The notes under the pieces were generated by a model. The model made no database searches, had not been told where the DNA came from, and saw nothing but the letters and a program-made list of their open reading frames with translations. A stretch of 64,000 bases of DNA, taken from the NCBI RefSeq assembly GCF_014851395.1, contig NW_024041150.1, positions 5,074,891 through 5,138,890 of the forward strand, read 5' to 3'. Positions 1-11,741 of the stretch are shown here, piece after piece. The DNA comes from Micropterus salmoides. Taxonomy: Eukaryota; Chordata; Actinopteri; Centrarchiformes; Centrarchidae. A program made the position numbers and the translations under genes. How positions within the stretch are numbered: the first letter of the stretch is position 1; each line of letters begins with the position of its first letter.

Positions 1-888
1 CAAGATGTTAGCACATTATATCTGTAGGTAATAATCTCTGAGGTGACAGTGTGAACTTGCATTTAAAATGACATGGAACAACTGGGGAAAAAGCATTTTT
101 AAGCATTTTGTTTTTATTGTAGAATTCCAGAAACAGTGTTAAAATGTCTTTGAAAAATATTTTTAAAAATGTTGCACGGGTCTAACTGCCACAAATCACA
201 TCAAACAGTAACCAGATTGTTTTTACAAAGCAGTTACACAAAGTTTATAGAAACTGTTAGTAACACGTCATAAAAACAAGGTTAAACAACACATCTATTC
301 ATCTAGTAATCACTACTATCAACACCATCATCATCAGTGATGATCACTGATAGATTATAGTGCACCAAAACATTATTCTTACACCTATTTGTTAGTCAGA
401 CATTACACAGTTTATACAGCTCAACTTTTCAATTTCATCTGATTTACCATTTCTAGAAAACAAACTACAACAAACTTTATATGACCCAAAGCTAAATATG
501 ATCGATTAACGCAAACTGAAATCAAACAAAATAAGACTGGTTTGTATTTGAATTTACATCAGCAGACGGTGAGTGTTCATAATGACTGGGAGGAACATTT
601 TAATGAATTGTGGCTTTCATTCAGGATTGACAGGTTTGATTTAATGGTTTTATATAGATAATACAGATTGCCAGGTTTTAATTATCATACCACTAAAACA
701 TTGTAAATTAGGTGCCTGGGGCTCCATTTGTAAAAGTTTAAAATGATACAAAAAGGTCATACTAACAAAGTGATATGTTTAATGACCAAATCCAAGTCAA
801 AGTGGCTGAAACCTTCATTTATTCCAGATTGTGAACTCGCACCAGTATGTATCAAAAATGAGCTTTACATTTTCTTCATAATTTCCTA
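1..888. other. 3' flank of the FGFBP gene, no gene seen
   Basis: AT-rich sequence downstream of the minus-strand FGFBP stop codon. On the minus strand an AATAAA hexamer lies about 66 nt past the stop (818-823 as TTTATT on the plus strand) and another at 113-118. Either could end the transcript. I see no second gene and no recognisable transposon. Confidence 0.4.
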
Positions 889-1327
889 TCAACCCTCAAA
901 AAACTTGACAAAGAACGAGCAGACGGAGTGCCATCCCTCGCTGCAGTAACTCTGCACCGGCTCCATGTCGTTCAGCACTCCTTCCTCCTCAATGCCAGGC
1001 CTCTCTTCCCTCTTCCTCTTCTCCTCTTCTTCCTCCTCCTTCTTCTTCCTCTCTGCCTTCCCTCCTTCTGAGCTCTTACTGGTCAGCTGCCCTTTTTTCT
1101 TCCCTCCTTCCTTCCCTCCCTTCCTCTCTTCCTCTCCGCTGCGTTGGGCGAGCTTCATGTGGGCCTCAGCAGGAGCCTTCTTGCAGGTTTTGGCCTTCAG
1201 GACTTTCTCTCCTTCACAGGCGTTCTGCCTCTTCTTCAGCTTCCCCACCAGCTGCTTCCAGTACTGGCTGGACTTCACCCCGTAGGCCTGGCAAAGGTCT
1301 GGTTTGCCGGCGTAACGACACCAATAC
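889..1327 (-). CDS. fgfbp3: Fibroblast growth factor-binding protein, exon 2 (C-terminal 145 aa)
   Basis: This is the second coding exon of a secreted FGF-binding protein, a family that binds FGFs and releases them from matrix heparan sulfate. The exon starts after a pyrimidine-rich acceptor (CTCCTCCTCTAG, AG at 1329-1328) in phase 2 and joins exon 1 at 4259. Joined residues 93-237 begin YWCRYAGKPDLC and carry YWKQL, an alternating-Cys core (C95, C104, C129, C140), a long Lys/Glu linker (about 150-205) and the end YCSEGWHSVCSFFVKFFEG (C220, C228). That C-terminus resembles FGFBP3 most, while the HMKL stretch resembles FGFBP2, so the family is firm and the subtype tentative. The open frame continues past 1327 to 1461, but that part is intronic. 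The stop is TGA at 891-889. Confidence 0.85.
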
Positions 1328-2937
1328 CTAGAGGAGGAGCAGAAGCAGGAACAAGAAGAATGGAGCGGTTTGATGAGGATGGGAGTGAGAAACAAGAGGA
1401 AGATGACAACAAATTGGGAGACAAGAAAGAAGTACATAAATGTTGTAGTTGGCCAACACACATGTAAGGATTGAAACTGATGAGGAAAACTTCAAGGAGC
1501 ATTTCTGAGATTGTGAGCTACACTTTGGGTCCAGGAGACTTTAAGCAATTAATTGGCATTAAAGTCATGAACAATCATAAAGAATCTGTCATTTTTTAAT
1601 AAAGTAAACAATGCCTTTCATGAGTCTTGTTAGGTTTTTTAAACTGACTTTCAGACAAACCACGCAGGTCTTTGTGACAGATGTTTAACTTCAGTAGCAC
1701 ACCTGTGTCTAGACAACCACAAAAGTAATTGCCTTCTTGCTTATTAAAATGGGCTTTCATTATTCTCAGCTCACTTTTTCTTAGTTAAAAAGCTTCCAAG
1801 GCAACACACTGGATATGTGCATGATGGGAGGAGGACACACCTGTTGTTTTCTAAGGAGCACGGACACTGGTGGGAAAACAAAGCAGGTAGTGGCGCACAG
1901 TCTGACATCAAACACAGCAGATAACGGTGCGCTTTCTGACGTCGCAAGGCAAAAACTCCAGTTTTACGGTCTACATGACAACTCTGCAACCGGAGTTTCT
2001 TAAAATCACCTGGTCAGGGGTTTTCAAAAATGTGCGATTTCAGTGACCTGATACTGCGTTTCCGTGTGGACGAACAGCCAAACCACACAGAAAAAGTCAC
2101 GGTTTTCAAAATACCCGTGTTCAAATAGACAAGGCCGTGGGGGCATGTTGTGCATGGATTAGTCTATGCGTAAAATCCCTCCAGCCAGCGAACCGTTAAT
2201 AGCGCGCTGGTAGTAGGCCTACTACACAACCCATTATAGGCACCGGAGAGGGAGTGGGTCCCTGGGGCGTACAGGGCCAGGGCCAGGAGACGGTCGGGTG
2301 CGCTTCAGACGGTCGGTGATTGTTCCCTCTTGGTGGAGGAAGCCACACGCTCCAGTCTAATTGAGCACCGCACTATGTTGATGCGCTGCGCAGTTTTTTA
2401 TATTCGGGCATGGGGGAGTGTCAAGTCAGCTTGAGTCAAAATGCAAGAAAGGTAAAAGCCAAAGCACTCCGTTATACTAACAGGTCATTGTTACTTTGCT
2501 GGTTTTATTCCAGGGTCTAGGTACCACTGTATACAAGTCACTTAATACCTCAAAACTAGATAAAATAATAATGAATAAATATATTGCATTGCTTATTTGA
2601 CATTTGAGCAGAAAAAGCAGAGAAAAAGGTGCCAAATCCAAGTGAAATGGTTGAATGGATAGATATGGATAAAAACTAACTCTTTAAACCAAAACCACAA
2701 TCTGTAGCTGTCCTTCATTCTTATGTATTTGTGGCTATTAACTTCCAAGTTTCCCCATTAATTCAGGCTCAATGTCAAAATTCCTCTGGGATGATTAGAT
2801 GATCGTTCAGATCACCAGTTGCACAGGGTGTGGGGACTGACTACTCAACCATGATTGAGAGCAACTTGGTGATTCCCCTCTTGACCAATCAGTGTGACGA
2901 CACTCGTTCTTGGTGCTGATGTCACTTTTGGTGCCGA
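1328..2937 (-). other. FGFBP intron, 3' part
   Basis: The intron runs 4258-1328 (2931 nt) with GTGAGT donor and TAG acceptor. This part has no convincing exon. Around 1990-2130 lies a fish-type repeat with cross-matching phrases such as ttttcaaaa and cgtgtggacgaacagcc. A GC-rich patch sits at about 2160-2360. The hAT-like element at 2938-3702 lies in the same intron, and 3703-4258 is unremarkable. Confidence 0.5.
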
Positions 2938-3702
2938 ATTACCTTTTATCTAGCTTGTTGTTGTCCAGAGGATCATAACATCATAACAGGCACCTTCTGA
3001 GCAACAGGTTAACATATATAAATCTGTTTTCTTGGGGATGGGGGGTTCTGAACAGGTATCAGCAGAAACATTTTTTTTTGTCAGGGAGCAGCATAAACAG
3101 TCTATGTTCAGCAGAAAGTGTCCCTGTTAGAGTGAGGTGAAGTGCTCACCTCACGCACACGCCCGCCCGCTGCCGAAGTTGAATTGTCTTGAACTTTTTG
3201 GACGCAACGCGCAGCACAAATCACTGGAGGAGAGACTGATCCTCGCTTAGTTAAGTTAAATAGGCTACAGCTGTGCAGCGCACACAAGTCGTTGCCATGG
3301 TTACCCTCCATGGAGCGCCTGCCATTTACTTGTGGGCGCTTGTCTCCCTGTCTGTTTACCTGAGAGAACCTTTTGAGAACGTTCCTAAGACCGACATCTT
3401 CCACAATACTAATCAGCATGCAGTGTGTAGCTCTGCACTTCGCTATGGCGTTTGTTTATCTGCTTCTCCTACACGCTGCATCCAGCGTAGTCTGCCGAAG
3501 CCTCCCACCGCTGCTTGTTTGGGTGATTTGCAGGCTGATCAACATCCCACCTCTCCTGTGACCCATGGTCTTTATGTATTCATAGCCAGTGAGCAATGGA
3601 CTTTCAAAATAATAATGATAAAAACTGCGTTAACGTGCGATAAAATAACTGTCTGCGTTAATTTATGAATGCGTTAATGCAATAATAACGTGCCCAGCCC
3701 TA
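2938..3702 (-). mobile_element. hAT-like non-autonomous DNA element, copy 1 (inside FGFBP intron)
   Basis: It ends at 3702 with an inverted TAGGGCTGGGCACGTTA-type terminus next to GTTAACGC-rich sequence, typical of fish hAT derivatives. Most of its length matches the element at 6781-7308 in reverse orientation. Shared landmarks include the stretch around tctgccgaagcctcc, ggtaaccatggcaacg, and the end segment with ctgctgatacctgttcag and caagctagataaaa. No coding capacity is visible. The inner end (about 2938) is set by loss of similarity, not by a clear terminal repeat, so that boundary is approximate. Confidence 0.6.
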
Positions 3703-4258
3703 ATTTTTATTCATTAAAGTACTTGTGAGGTTTGTTCTTCAAGTGGATATTTGTTTTATTACATGGTTGGGAACTGGGCCTCAGGCTCCTTTCCCCTGTG
3801 CTGAGAGCTGTGCAATCACTACTCAATAACCCTGGTTTGCGTTTGTATGACATGTTTCTGTTTAACTGGCAAAGACTGTTCTGAAAAGTAAACAATCTTT
3901 AAACATCACACACAGTATGATTTACCTCTCCTGCTACAAACTCAAACAGACTGTCCAACTTTGGATCAGCTCATATGTTCATAGTCATAAATATGTATCA
4001 TACGCAGTTTTCCAAAAACTCTGCACTGATGGTGATTTGAATAATAAGTTCCAGTTTGAGTGTCCTCCTCACCAAGTGAACCCCTGAATTATTTATATGA
4101 CTGAAAATGACCAGCATTAACATGTCAGTTTTATAGGTGACATGAATTTAAAGGCATTAAAAGGTGAACTTCATTAATATCCCTATCACGTGTAGAGTCT
4201 GTGGATGAGACGTTGCCTTTTACCACCATCAGAGAGTCGAGTCAGGTGAGATACTCAC

Positions 4259-4533
4259 CTCTGCTGGTCTCCCAATGTTTCAGTGCTGCAGTTCACCACC
4301 AGGGTCACCAGGCTTTCACCAGACGTCTGCCAAGTGCAGCGATGGCCCTCCTTGGTAGTCAGCTCACCAGAACCGGGGACTGAACGATTTCTAGGTCTTT
4401 TGGCCGGTGGCTGTGATGGCGGAGGCTGGTGGGGTTTGTCGGGTTTTCCCTGACCAGGCTGCCGCTTGGTCTCAGTGAGGACGGGGAGGCAGACGAGGAG
4501 GAGGAAGAGAAAACTGCATGGCAGGACACTCAT
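4259..4533 (-). CDS. fgfbp3: Fibroblast growth factor-binding protein, exon 1 (N-terminal 92 aa)
   Basis: First coding exon of the FGFBP gene. The ATG (4533-4531) sits in a near-ideal start context, GCCACCATGAG. Residues 1-20 (MSVLPCSFLFLLLVCLPVLT) form a signal peptide. A Pro/Lys-rich linker (about 23-50) follows, then GELTTKEGHRCTWQTSGE with C66 and C82, the first conserved cysteine pair of the family. The exon ends at 4259 before a textbook donor (CAGAG|GTGAGTAT) two bases into codon 92, which matches the phase of exon 2. A T-rich tract ending in CCCTTCCCAG lies just 5' of the start (minus strand, about 4536-4570). It looks like an acceptor, so a non-coding upstream exon is likely. The joined protein is 237 aa, close to known FGFBPs (223-258 aa). 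Mammalian FGFBPs, as I recall them, lack an intron here. Confidence 0.85.
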
Positions 4534-6780
4534 GGTGGCTGGGAAGGGACATTTGGATAAAAAAAAAAAAATAAGAACACTTGAAAGTTATTTTCAGAAA
4601 GAGTCAACATTTTAGCCTTTTCCTTGATCCTAGTTTTAGTTTTGGGGCACGTTTACCGCCAGGCTTAGCGCTCTCATCAAACCAGCGGTCAACTGTTTCC
4701 AGCAAACAAGCTCTGATAAACCCACTGAACACTAGCCTCCCAGCATGCAGACAGACAACGTTAGAGACTAGCTGGTTAAGAAAGTGGAACATTTAGCAGC
4801 TAAAGAGTCAGGTAGTTTTCTAAAGAGCTGGTAGAGACCAAACCAGAGCTAAAACAAGTTAGTTACATTTCACCACTTCAATAAAATGAGCATGTTGCTC
4901 TTTTTCTGCTACATTTAGCTATTTGCCATTTCTTTTTAACGGTCAAACATAGCTAAATTAAGCTTTGAATGACTGGAGAGTAACTTTTCTCCTCCAGCGC
5001 AAAAGCACTGTTTTAAAAAGATCCAAAGATAATCCAACAATGATCAGCACAATCACAGCTGAAGTTGAAAAAATAATAATAATTTCATAGAACATTACAC
5101 AAACAAGACAAAAAGCTCCTTGTTACTCTGGTCAGAATCTTCTCCTGTTTTCATCTACAATAAGGCCAATCTAATCACAAGCAACATCCCATGGCATCAG
5201 CTACATGGCAACAATGATGGATCACCTTGTAAACGTTTTGCAGCACCAACACTTGAAGCGCTGTCTTTGATTTCCGTTGCGGTAGATCTCTATTCAAATG
5301 GGCCTTGACACTGGCAGATAATATTTTGCAGGTAAACTTTACTCAAAGAAATATTTTTTCCACAGTTCATATGAATGAATTTTTTTGCAGATTTGTAAAA
5401 CCTAGCTATCACATTTAAATGGGCGACCCAGCTCTTTGCACTTCCATAAAGTTGGACAACTTTCCAGAGACACATTTAATCAAGACAAAGCTAGTGGCTC
5501 TTTGAGGCTTTGTGTTGAGTCCTGCCACCTTTTCCACCTCTGATTGGCTAATCCTAACTCTACCCCCAACCTAAGACTAGCTTTAATCCCACCGTTGTTG
5601 AAGAATTATTGTGAGCCAGGTTCAGGTGTGAAGAAGATTCAGAGACTGACGAAGACTTAACATAGCATGGTTTATTGAGCCCAGCCGAGGAGATAAAGTG
5701 CCAGCATACAACGTGAACATGTCAAATGCCAACACCAAATCTGAAGGAGAACTTCTTTTGGGGCCAGTAGGTTTCCCTCTTACGTCATCTTTAGCTGGCC
5801 TTAACCTAGAACAGCAAATCCATCTGATGTTTAGACTTCAGAGCTACAACTTATTGGAATCTATCACTATCCCAAATTGTACTCTAATCTGTGGAGCCAG
5901 TAAGATTCGTGTAAGACTCAACCTTGTAAGATTCCCAGAGATCATCGATATCTGCTAGCCTGACGCCTGAGCTACTGTCTCTACCTGATCAGTCTAACTG
6001 TTGTCTCACTAACAAGGACAGTTACATGTGAGAAATAATGAGAGGTAGAAGGTCAGTGAACACTTGTGGGGTCAGCTAGTGACTCCATGCTAGACCTGTC
6101 TTTCCTTTCCCTGTTAGATTAATTAAGAAATATCTTGTCTTCAGTTGTCAAAACTCTACCAGGGAAATAAAACAGCTAGGCACAGCAGAGCTTTAACAGT
6201 AGCAACATGCTCACAATGCCACTGTAAATGTGCTGATATTTATTAGGTATGTTTACTATCATCACAATTTTTGCATGCTAATTTGCTAAACACAAAGTAC
6301 AGCTGAGACAGAGGGCCTTTCTGAAACTAGACCCTCGTCACTTCCACTCCGACACGAAGTGAACTCGGAGTCGGAGTCCCCCTCGCAGCCAAATCAAGCT
6401 CCCTAACCTGCGTAGGGTAGAAATACAGCGGCTAACTTTAGGACAACTACCCTTTCCCCAGCATAAATATGATCTGATGTTGCCGCTGCACTCACTGCTA
6501 TATAATAATAATAATAATAACAAAACAGAAATCGTGTTATTTATTTGTTTGTGTTAATTTTTTCTTTAAGAACACGACTTTAGATATTTACGAAAAAAGA
6601 AATATATTCTTTTATGAAAAGATTGATATTTATTGTAAAGAAAAGCCTACATATTTGAAACTCTATCATATATGAATATATACATTCACAAATACAACAT
6701 TTCAAAATAAACCAAACATTATAGCTTATTGAAGCATTATATTGTCTGAAGAATATACATTTTAAGTTATTTACAAAGAC
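4534..6780. other. Upstream of FGFBP, no gene recognised
   Basis: This holds the expected promoter or 5'-UTR side of the minus-strand FGFBP gene. I see no TATA box in a convincing place. An 86-codon frame at 5698-5958 has no family resemblance and no splice context. The stretch 6500-6780 is strongly AT-rich with an ATAATA microsatellite at about 6501-6520. Confidence 0.4.
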
Positions 6781-7308
6781 TAGGGCTGGGCACGTTAACG
6801 TGTTATTATTGCGTTAATTAACGGCAACAATTATTTGTAGGACTACAGTCAAACCCTGGGTCACTGGAGGGGCGGGATGTTGATCGGCCTGCAAATCACC
6901 CACCCAAACAAGCAGTGGAGGGAGGTTTCGGCAGACTACGCTGGATGCAGACAGCGCTCCGCGAGTAAACAGCAGGCACTCTATGGACAGTAACCATGGC
7001 AACGGCTTTTATGCGCTACACAACTGTAGCTCAAGTTAAAATTACAGGCTACATAACTTTACCTGATAGGTCTACATCTAGTTTTGTGGGGATGCTCTAC
7101 CGTGTGAATTCCCTCCTGTTGATGTCCTGTTTAGTTAAACAGTAATAGATTCTGGAAACTCACAAACAGGAGGTTTTCTAACAGGGAAAACTTGCTACTG
7201 ATTGAACATAGACTGTTTCTGCTGATACCTGTTCAGCAAACCCCCCAAGAAAACTGGACTCTGATGGTAACTTGTTTTAACAAGCTAGATAAAAAGTAAC
7301 GCCCTTGC
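6781..7308 (+). mobile_element. hAT-like non-autonomous DNA element, copy 2
   Basis: It begins at 6781 with TAGGGCTGGGCACGTTAACG and is the inverted relative of the element at 2938-3702. Candidate 8-bp target on the left is ACAAAGAC, but no matching copy is visible on the right, so the right end is probably lost. The interior has no transposase. The open 62-codon stretch on the opposite strand is repeat sequence, not a gene. Confidence 0.6.
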
Positions 7309-7561
7309 AGTGGCAAATAGTTTTGATTTTATATTTGATTTGATTACATTAATGTTTAAGTTGAGATTTACAAGTTAGAAATATGTGTGTGCCGGGTGGT
7401 AAATCTAGTCACAGGCAAGTTTTCCACTTTGGTTTAATATAGTTCTAAAAGTTGTGTAAATGTGAATACATGTGCTCTTTGTTGTTTTGTTTGAGAGTAA
7501 CATTGTTCAATTTAAAGTAAGTGTGAAGTAGATTGTAAGTGTATTTCCACAATCGTACATG
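7309..7561. other. Unremarkable spacer
   Basis: AT-rich spacer between the hAT-like element and a LINE 3' end. Nothing recognised. Confidence 0.5.
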
Positions 7562-8462
7562 TTTTTTTGGTTTTTTTTTAACCTTTATTTTACCAGGAAG
7601 TCCCATTGAGATTCAGAATCTCTTTTACAAGAGAGACCTGGCCAAGGTAGCAGCCAAATCACAACAAATGCATACATAACAAACACCAAGTTACATTTTC
7701 ATGATAAAAGAAGTACAAAATGTTAAAAAACACAATGAGACTCTCAAGATAAACAAGAACATGTCTCCGTCACAACATTCTTTACAGTAGTTTTAAATTC
7801 ATTAATGGACATAAGGGTTTCTAACTTTAGCTCTTTCTGTAGATTATTCCACCCCAAGGTGCTGAATAAGAAAAGTAGTTCTTCCCATTTCGGTTGCAAC
7901 TCGTGGTGAGGGACTTTGTATTTGTTATGAATCGTAGTGATGCATGGTAAACTGAATCAACATGACGCAAGATGGAAGATGCAGCATGCATGTACAATAT
8001 ATCTCCATAATCAATTACAGACAGAAAAGTAGCTTCCACAAGTTTCTTCTTAGCACTAAAAGTAAAACAAGATTTGTTTCTGAAATAAAAGCCAAGCTTG
8101 ACTTTAAGTTTCTTGACTAACGCAGTAATATGTTCATTGAAGGAGAGCTTATCATCTATCCATATCCTCACTCTCTCAATTGATTTCCCATCTAAGGATA
8201 AGAGGCCACAGTTGTCAAGTAGCTGTGCTCGAGCTTTTGAGAAGACCATAAACTTTGTTTTCTGTGTATTTAAAACCAGTTTTAGACTCAATAACGTATT
8301 TTGCAATGCCTGAAATGCAGTCTGAAGTTCCTGCACTGCTGCTGAAATGGTGGAAGCCTGGGTGTAAACCACTGTATCATCAGCGTATAAATGTAATTTG
8401 GCTTGAACATCTCTATCCAAATCATTTATAAAATTGAAAACAGAATGGCAGACTCTGGTCAC
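7562..8462 (-). mobile_element. Non-LTR retrotransposon (LINE) 3' fragment with reverse transcriptase remnant
   Basis: A 211-codon open frame on the minus strand carries FINDLDRDVQAKLHLYADDT, the palm motif of non-LTR reverse transcriptases (YADD at about 8378-8389), followed by typical downstream sequence (KTKFMVFS, SFNEHI, VIDYGDILY). The 3' end (7575-7660) has the fish repeat phrase around accaggaagtcccattgagatt and is followed by an A-rich tail (T-run on the plus strand at 7562-7580). The endonuclease and finger domains are absent, so this is a 5'-truncated dead copy. The clade is uncertain (L2/jockey-like). It is not a host gene. Confidence 0.85.
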
Positions 8463-8850
8463 AAGGCGGCAGCATTGAGTAGTATTGTTGATGTTCCGCC
8501 AAGTTCATCATGGTCTTTCTTCCTGTTAACATGCAATGGACGTACAAGGGATTGATGCGGAGACTTCGTTGTGTAGGATAGTAGGATGGTTTGATTTAGG
8601 CACTACTGGAATTGTGTGCTGGGATTTTGGGCGCCAATCGTCGACCATTGTGTACAAAATTTCATGGTAAATGACATTGATTGTGCGATCTCTGGGAAGT
8701 TCCACATGGGTTTGGTGAAACTTGGTGAAGTTCATAGCCCACTGCCGTATTTTGTACTGTATTTTTATTGTATTTCTCTGTATTTTATTTTATCTCTTCC
8801 TTCTCTAACATTTTTAGGTTAATTCAGTAGACTCAGTAGCATACCACTCT
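8463..8850. other. Unassigned sequence before assembly gap
   Basis: Non-coding by inspection. Contains the phrase acaaaatttcatgg, found in dispersed fish repeats and seen again at 13571-13735. Confidence 0.35.
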
Positions 8851-9350
8851 NNNNNNNNNNNNNNNNNNNNNNNNNNNNNNNNNNNNNNNNNNNNNNNNNN
8901 NNNNNNNNNNNNNNNNNNNNNNNNNNNNNNNNNNNNNNNNNNNNNNNNNNNNNNNNNNNNNNNNNNNNNNNNNNNNNNNNNNNNNNNNNNNNNNNNNNNN
9001 NNNNNNNNNNNNNNNNNNNNNNNNNNNNNNNNNNNNNNNNNNNNNNNNNNNNNNNNNNNNNNNNNNNNNNNNNNNNNNNNNNNNNNNNNNNNNNNNNNNN
9101 NNNNNNNNNNNNNNNNNNNNNNNNNNNNNNNNNNNNNNNNNNNNNNNNNNNNNNNNNNNNNNNNNNNNNNNNNNNNNNNNNNNNNNNNNNNNNNNNNNNN
9201 NNNNNNNNNNNNNNNNNNNNNNNNNNNNNNNNNNNNNNNNNNNNNNNNNNNNNNNNNNNNNNNNNNNNNNNNNNNNNNNNNNNNNNNNNNNNNNNNNNNN
9301 NNNNNNNNNNNNNNNNNNNNNNNNNNNNNNNNNNNNNNNNNNNNNNNNNN
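8851..9350. other. Assembly gap, 500 N
   Basis: Exactly 500 N, a conventional placeholder size, so the true length is unknown. Frames that appear to run through it are meaningless. The GGATG tandem repeat directly after it suggests the gap is caused by repeats. Confidence 0.98.
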
Positions 9351-9412
9351 GGTGGATGGGTGGATGGGTGGATGGGGTGATGGGTGGATGGTGGATGGGT
9401 GGATGGTTTGGA
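9351..9412 (+). repeat. GGTGGATG-type tandem repeat
   Basis: Imperfect repeats of ggtggatg/ggatggatg adjoining the gap. Unit number is not defined because the array is cut by the N run. Confidence 0.85.
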
Positions 9413-9429
9413 TGGGCAGAAATGGACTT

Positions 9430-9870
9430 TTGACTGGGAGACGGGTGTTCTCTTCTCGTGTGAAACAAAATGTCAACATTAAATGTTTTTATTTAAGTTA
9501 CGTGGGTTACATAACATACATTACTCAAGGAACATTACTTAAGTTACAAAACTTAACTGACGTACGTGACGTAGTTATTTTAACCCAACCATGATCTTTT
9601 CCTCAACCTAGCCAAGTACTTGTGGTGCCTAAACCTAACCAAATTGGAACGTTTCACAAAGTTAACAACATGCCATTTCAAATGGTGACCTATCGCAATG
9701 TTAACTTTATTTTGTAAGTCTAACTGGACGTTACATATTTATTGTTGTTAACTTGACCACAGAGCCCTAAATGTCGAAAAAAAAAAACTTCGCTAAAGGG
9801 GTACCCAGGGCGTTAAAAAGCAAAGCCAAGAGGTCTTGAACAAGCATCCTTATGTGATGAGTTTGTTTGA
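9430..9870 (+). repeat. Dispersed fish repeat, family A (copy 1)
   Basis: Landmarks in order: cgtgtgaaacaaaatgtcaac, a run of taagttac/aacgtac motifs, aacctaaccaaattgg, tttcacaa, tttattttgtaagtctaactgga, gagccctaaatgtc, and gtacccagggcgttaaaaagcaa. The same order recurs at 43925-44145, 46710-47690, 58850-59312 and, inverted, at 63100-63370. The copies differ by many substitutions. It is probably a non-autonomous DNA element whose ends resemble inverted cccagggcgtc/gacgccctggg. Confidence 0.65.
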
Positions 9871-11740
9871 GAATGTGTTGGTTGCATTTCCTTTCTCCTC
9901 TTCCTTTCTGAAACACTTACATAGCCGATTTTGTTTTAATCCTTACATTGTTAACATCCACGTTGACTAGCTTGCATTTGTCTTCCTCCCTGTCTTTGCC
10001 GGTGCATTGCAAGACATCTTGGCCTGTTTCCGCTACCTATAGATCAATGCAATAGTGTGACACCATTGGCAGGACTGCATAACATCACCCAAGTGCATGA
10101 GATCAAACGTGGACATCCGCATGTAGGATCCAAACTAAGTTTTCAAAACACCAAACTCACACAGTAACACAAACTAACCGGCCAAGGCAGCAGTAGATGT
10201 GTAACTCCCTTGTTCTGCTAGGTAAAATGGTTTTTGTGAATTGACTCTGGTGGCTTTCAACAGTGATCTAGCGGCTGTTTCTGGTTAAACAAAAAGGTTT
10301 ATCTCTGTGGCGATCCTTTCCATGATGTTGTCAAACACTGACACATAACTGAGAATAACAATGTGAGCCTGTCAGTGGCAAAAACAAGCACTTTTAAGTC
10401 TTTGTCCCCAAGGATTACGTTGGAGCCATTGCAGCCCAAGTTGTGGCTGAGGCGATCCACTGGACCAATTCCAAAACCTTTTGTATCCATCCCAAAATAT
10501 GTAAAAAAAAAAATAGGGCCTAAATTTAAAAATGACTTTATAAATGTTAAAGTTGGAATGGTATGTATTTATGTATGTATTTAAGCGTTTCACTGTACCT
10601 TAAACTTGAAAACTCCATTAAGTAGTAGTTTGATTCACCGTTATTATTGAAATTTTGATTAGTTTGAGCTTTAAATGTTTCTTTTTCAAATGTCTGGTGT
10701 TTTGTGTACAGATGAAAAATGTATAAGAGGTTGAGGAATCTCACTTATTTAGACATAGAGACACCTCCACAAAAATACAACTGGCTTAGAGATTAATAAG
10801 GGAAGGGCTGGATGAATGTTCTCCATGAGGAGATGATAAGTGTCTGACCGTCCCCTCATCGCTGTCTCACCAGTCTCAGATGAACTGATTCACTGTGTTT
10901 CACATGAAATTAAATACTAAATTAGCATAGAAATGTTAAATCTAGGTTGATGTCTGGTACGGTGCTGTGATCACAGGATGTTCCTACAATGATCAGCTGG
11001 TAACAAACCTGCAGCTAGATATTGTACTCTCAAATGTTTCTGAAGTGTTTCCTTTTCAACGAATGTCAATAACAACTCCAAGACATTTTGATCAGACACA
11101 TATGGTTGTTCTGATATATCCACAGCATCACAATATGCATTATGTGAGTGAGATAAATAAACAATAAATAAATAAAAAACAAGACCATGGAGGGCCATTC
11201 ATTCACTTTTAACTAATTAAACTTTATTCTTTTAGTTGGGCTGATGATACAAATAGATGTCTGAAAATATGCTTTTGTAGCTCCCTGCATACTGCAAAAA
11301 AGAGTAATCTCCTTTTAACAAGAGAACGTTTTGAATAAAGCCACTGATGCTTGAAAATGAAATTTCATTCATCTTTGCTCAAAGCAAGTTTGACAGGAGT
11401 TTTAATCCTGTCTCGTCTGATCGGTGACAGGTGTGACATTAAAACCATCTGGGCTGGTTTGTGGCCTATTAGCCGAACATTCACTGCAGGAAGCAGCAAT
11501 CGATTAAATCCTGAAGATGATGGTGTGTCTGAAAACTCGATAATGAACCAGCAGATTTGGGTGTGAAGTTCTGATAGCCTGTCCGCTAAGTCTCTGAGGA
11601 ATTCTGTGAACAATTTTGCTGCTCCACAATTTACATCCAGTGACAATGTTCAGTATGAAAGCACAAAATCGTGTCACTTATACCAGTGTTCAGACATTAA
11701 CCTAACCGTAACAAAGACCTTTAAATTATCTTAAATATAC
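9871..11740. other. Intergenic, no gene recognised
   Basis: AT-rich. Short open frames here have no signal peptide, domain or splice support. No clear transposon ends were found. Confidence 0.4.
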
Positions 11741-11741
11741 T

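Noticed and set aside
1328..1461. Upstream extension of the exon 2 frame
   Set aside because: It lies behind a good acceptor and in-phase join to exon 1; the residues do not resemble FGFBP.
965..1467. Plus-strand open frames of 106-107 codons
   Set aside because: They are antisense to FGFBP exon 2; Ser/Phe-rich sequence is the complement of its Lys/Glu linker.
7827..8462. 211-codon frame as a host gene
   Set aside because: YADD reverse-transcriptase motif and LINE 3' tail show it is a retroelement fragment.
8814..9479. Long frames through the N run, and the same at 48334-49147
   Set aside because: Ns cannot support a coding call.
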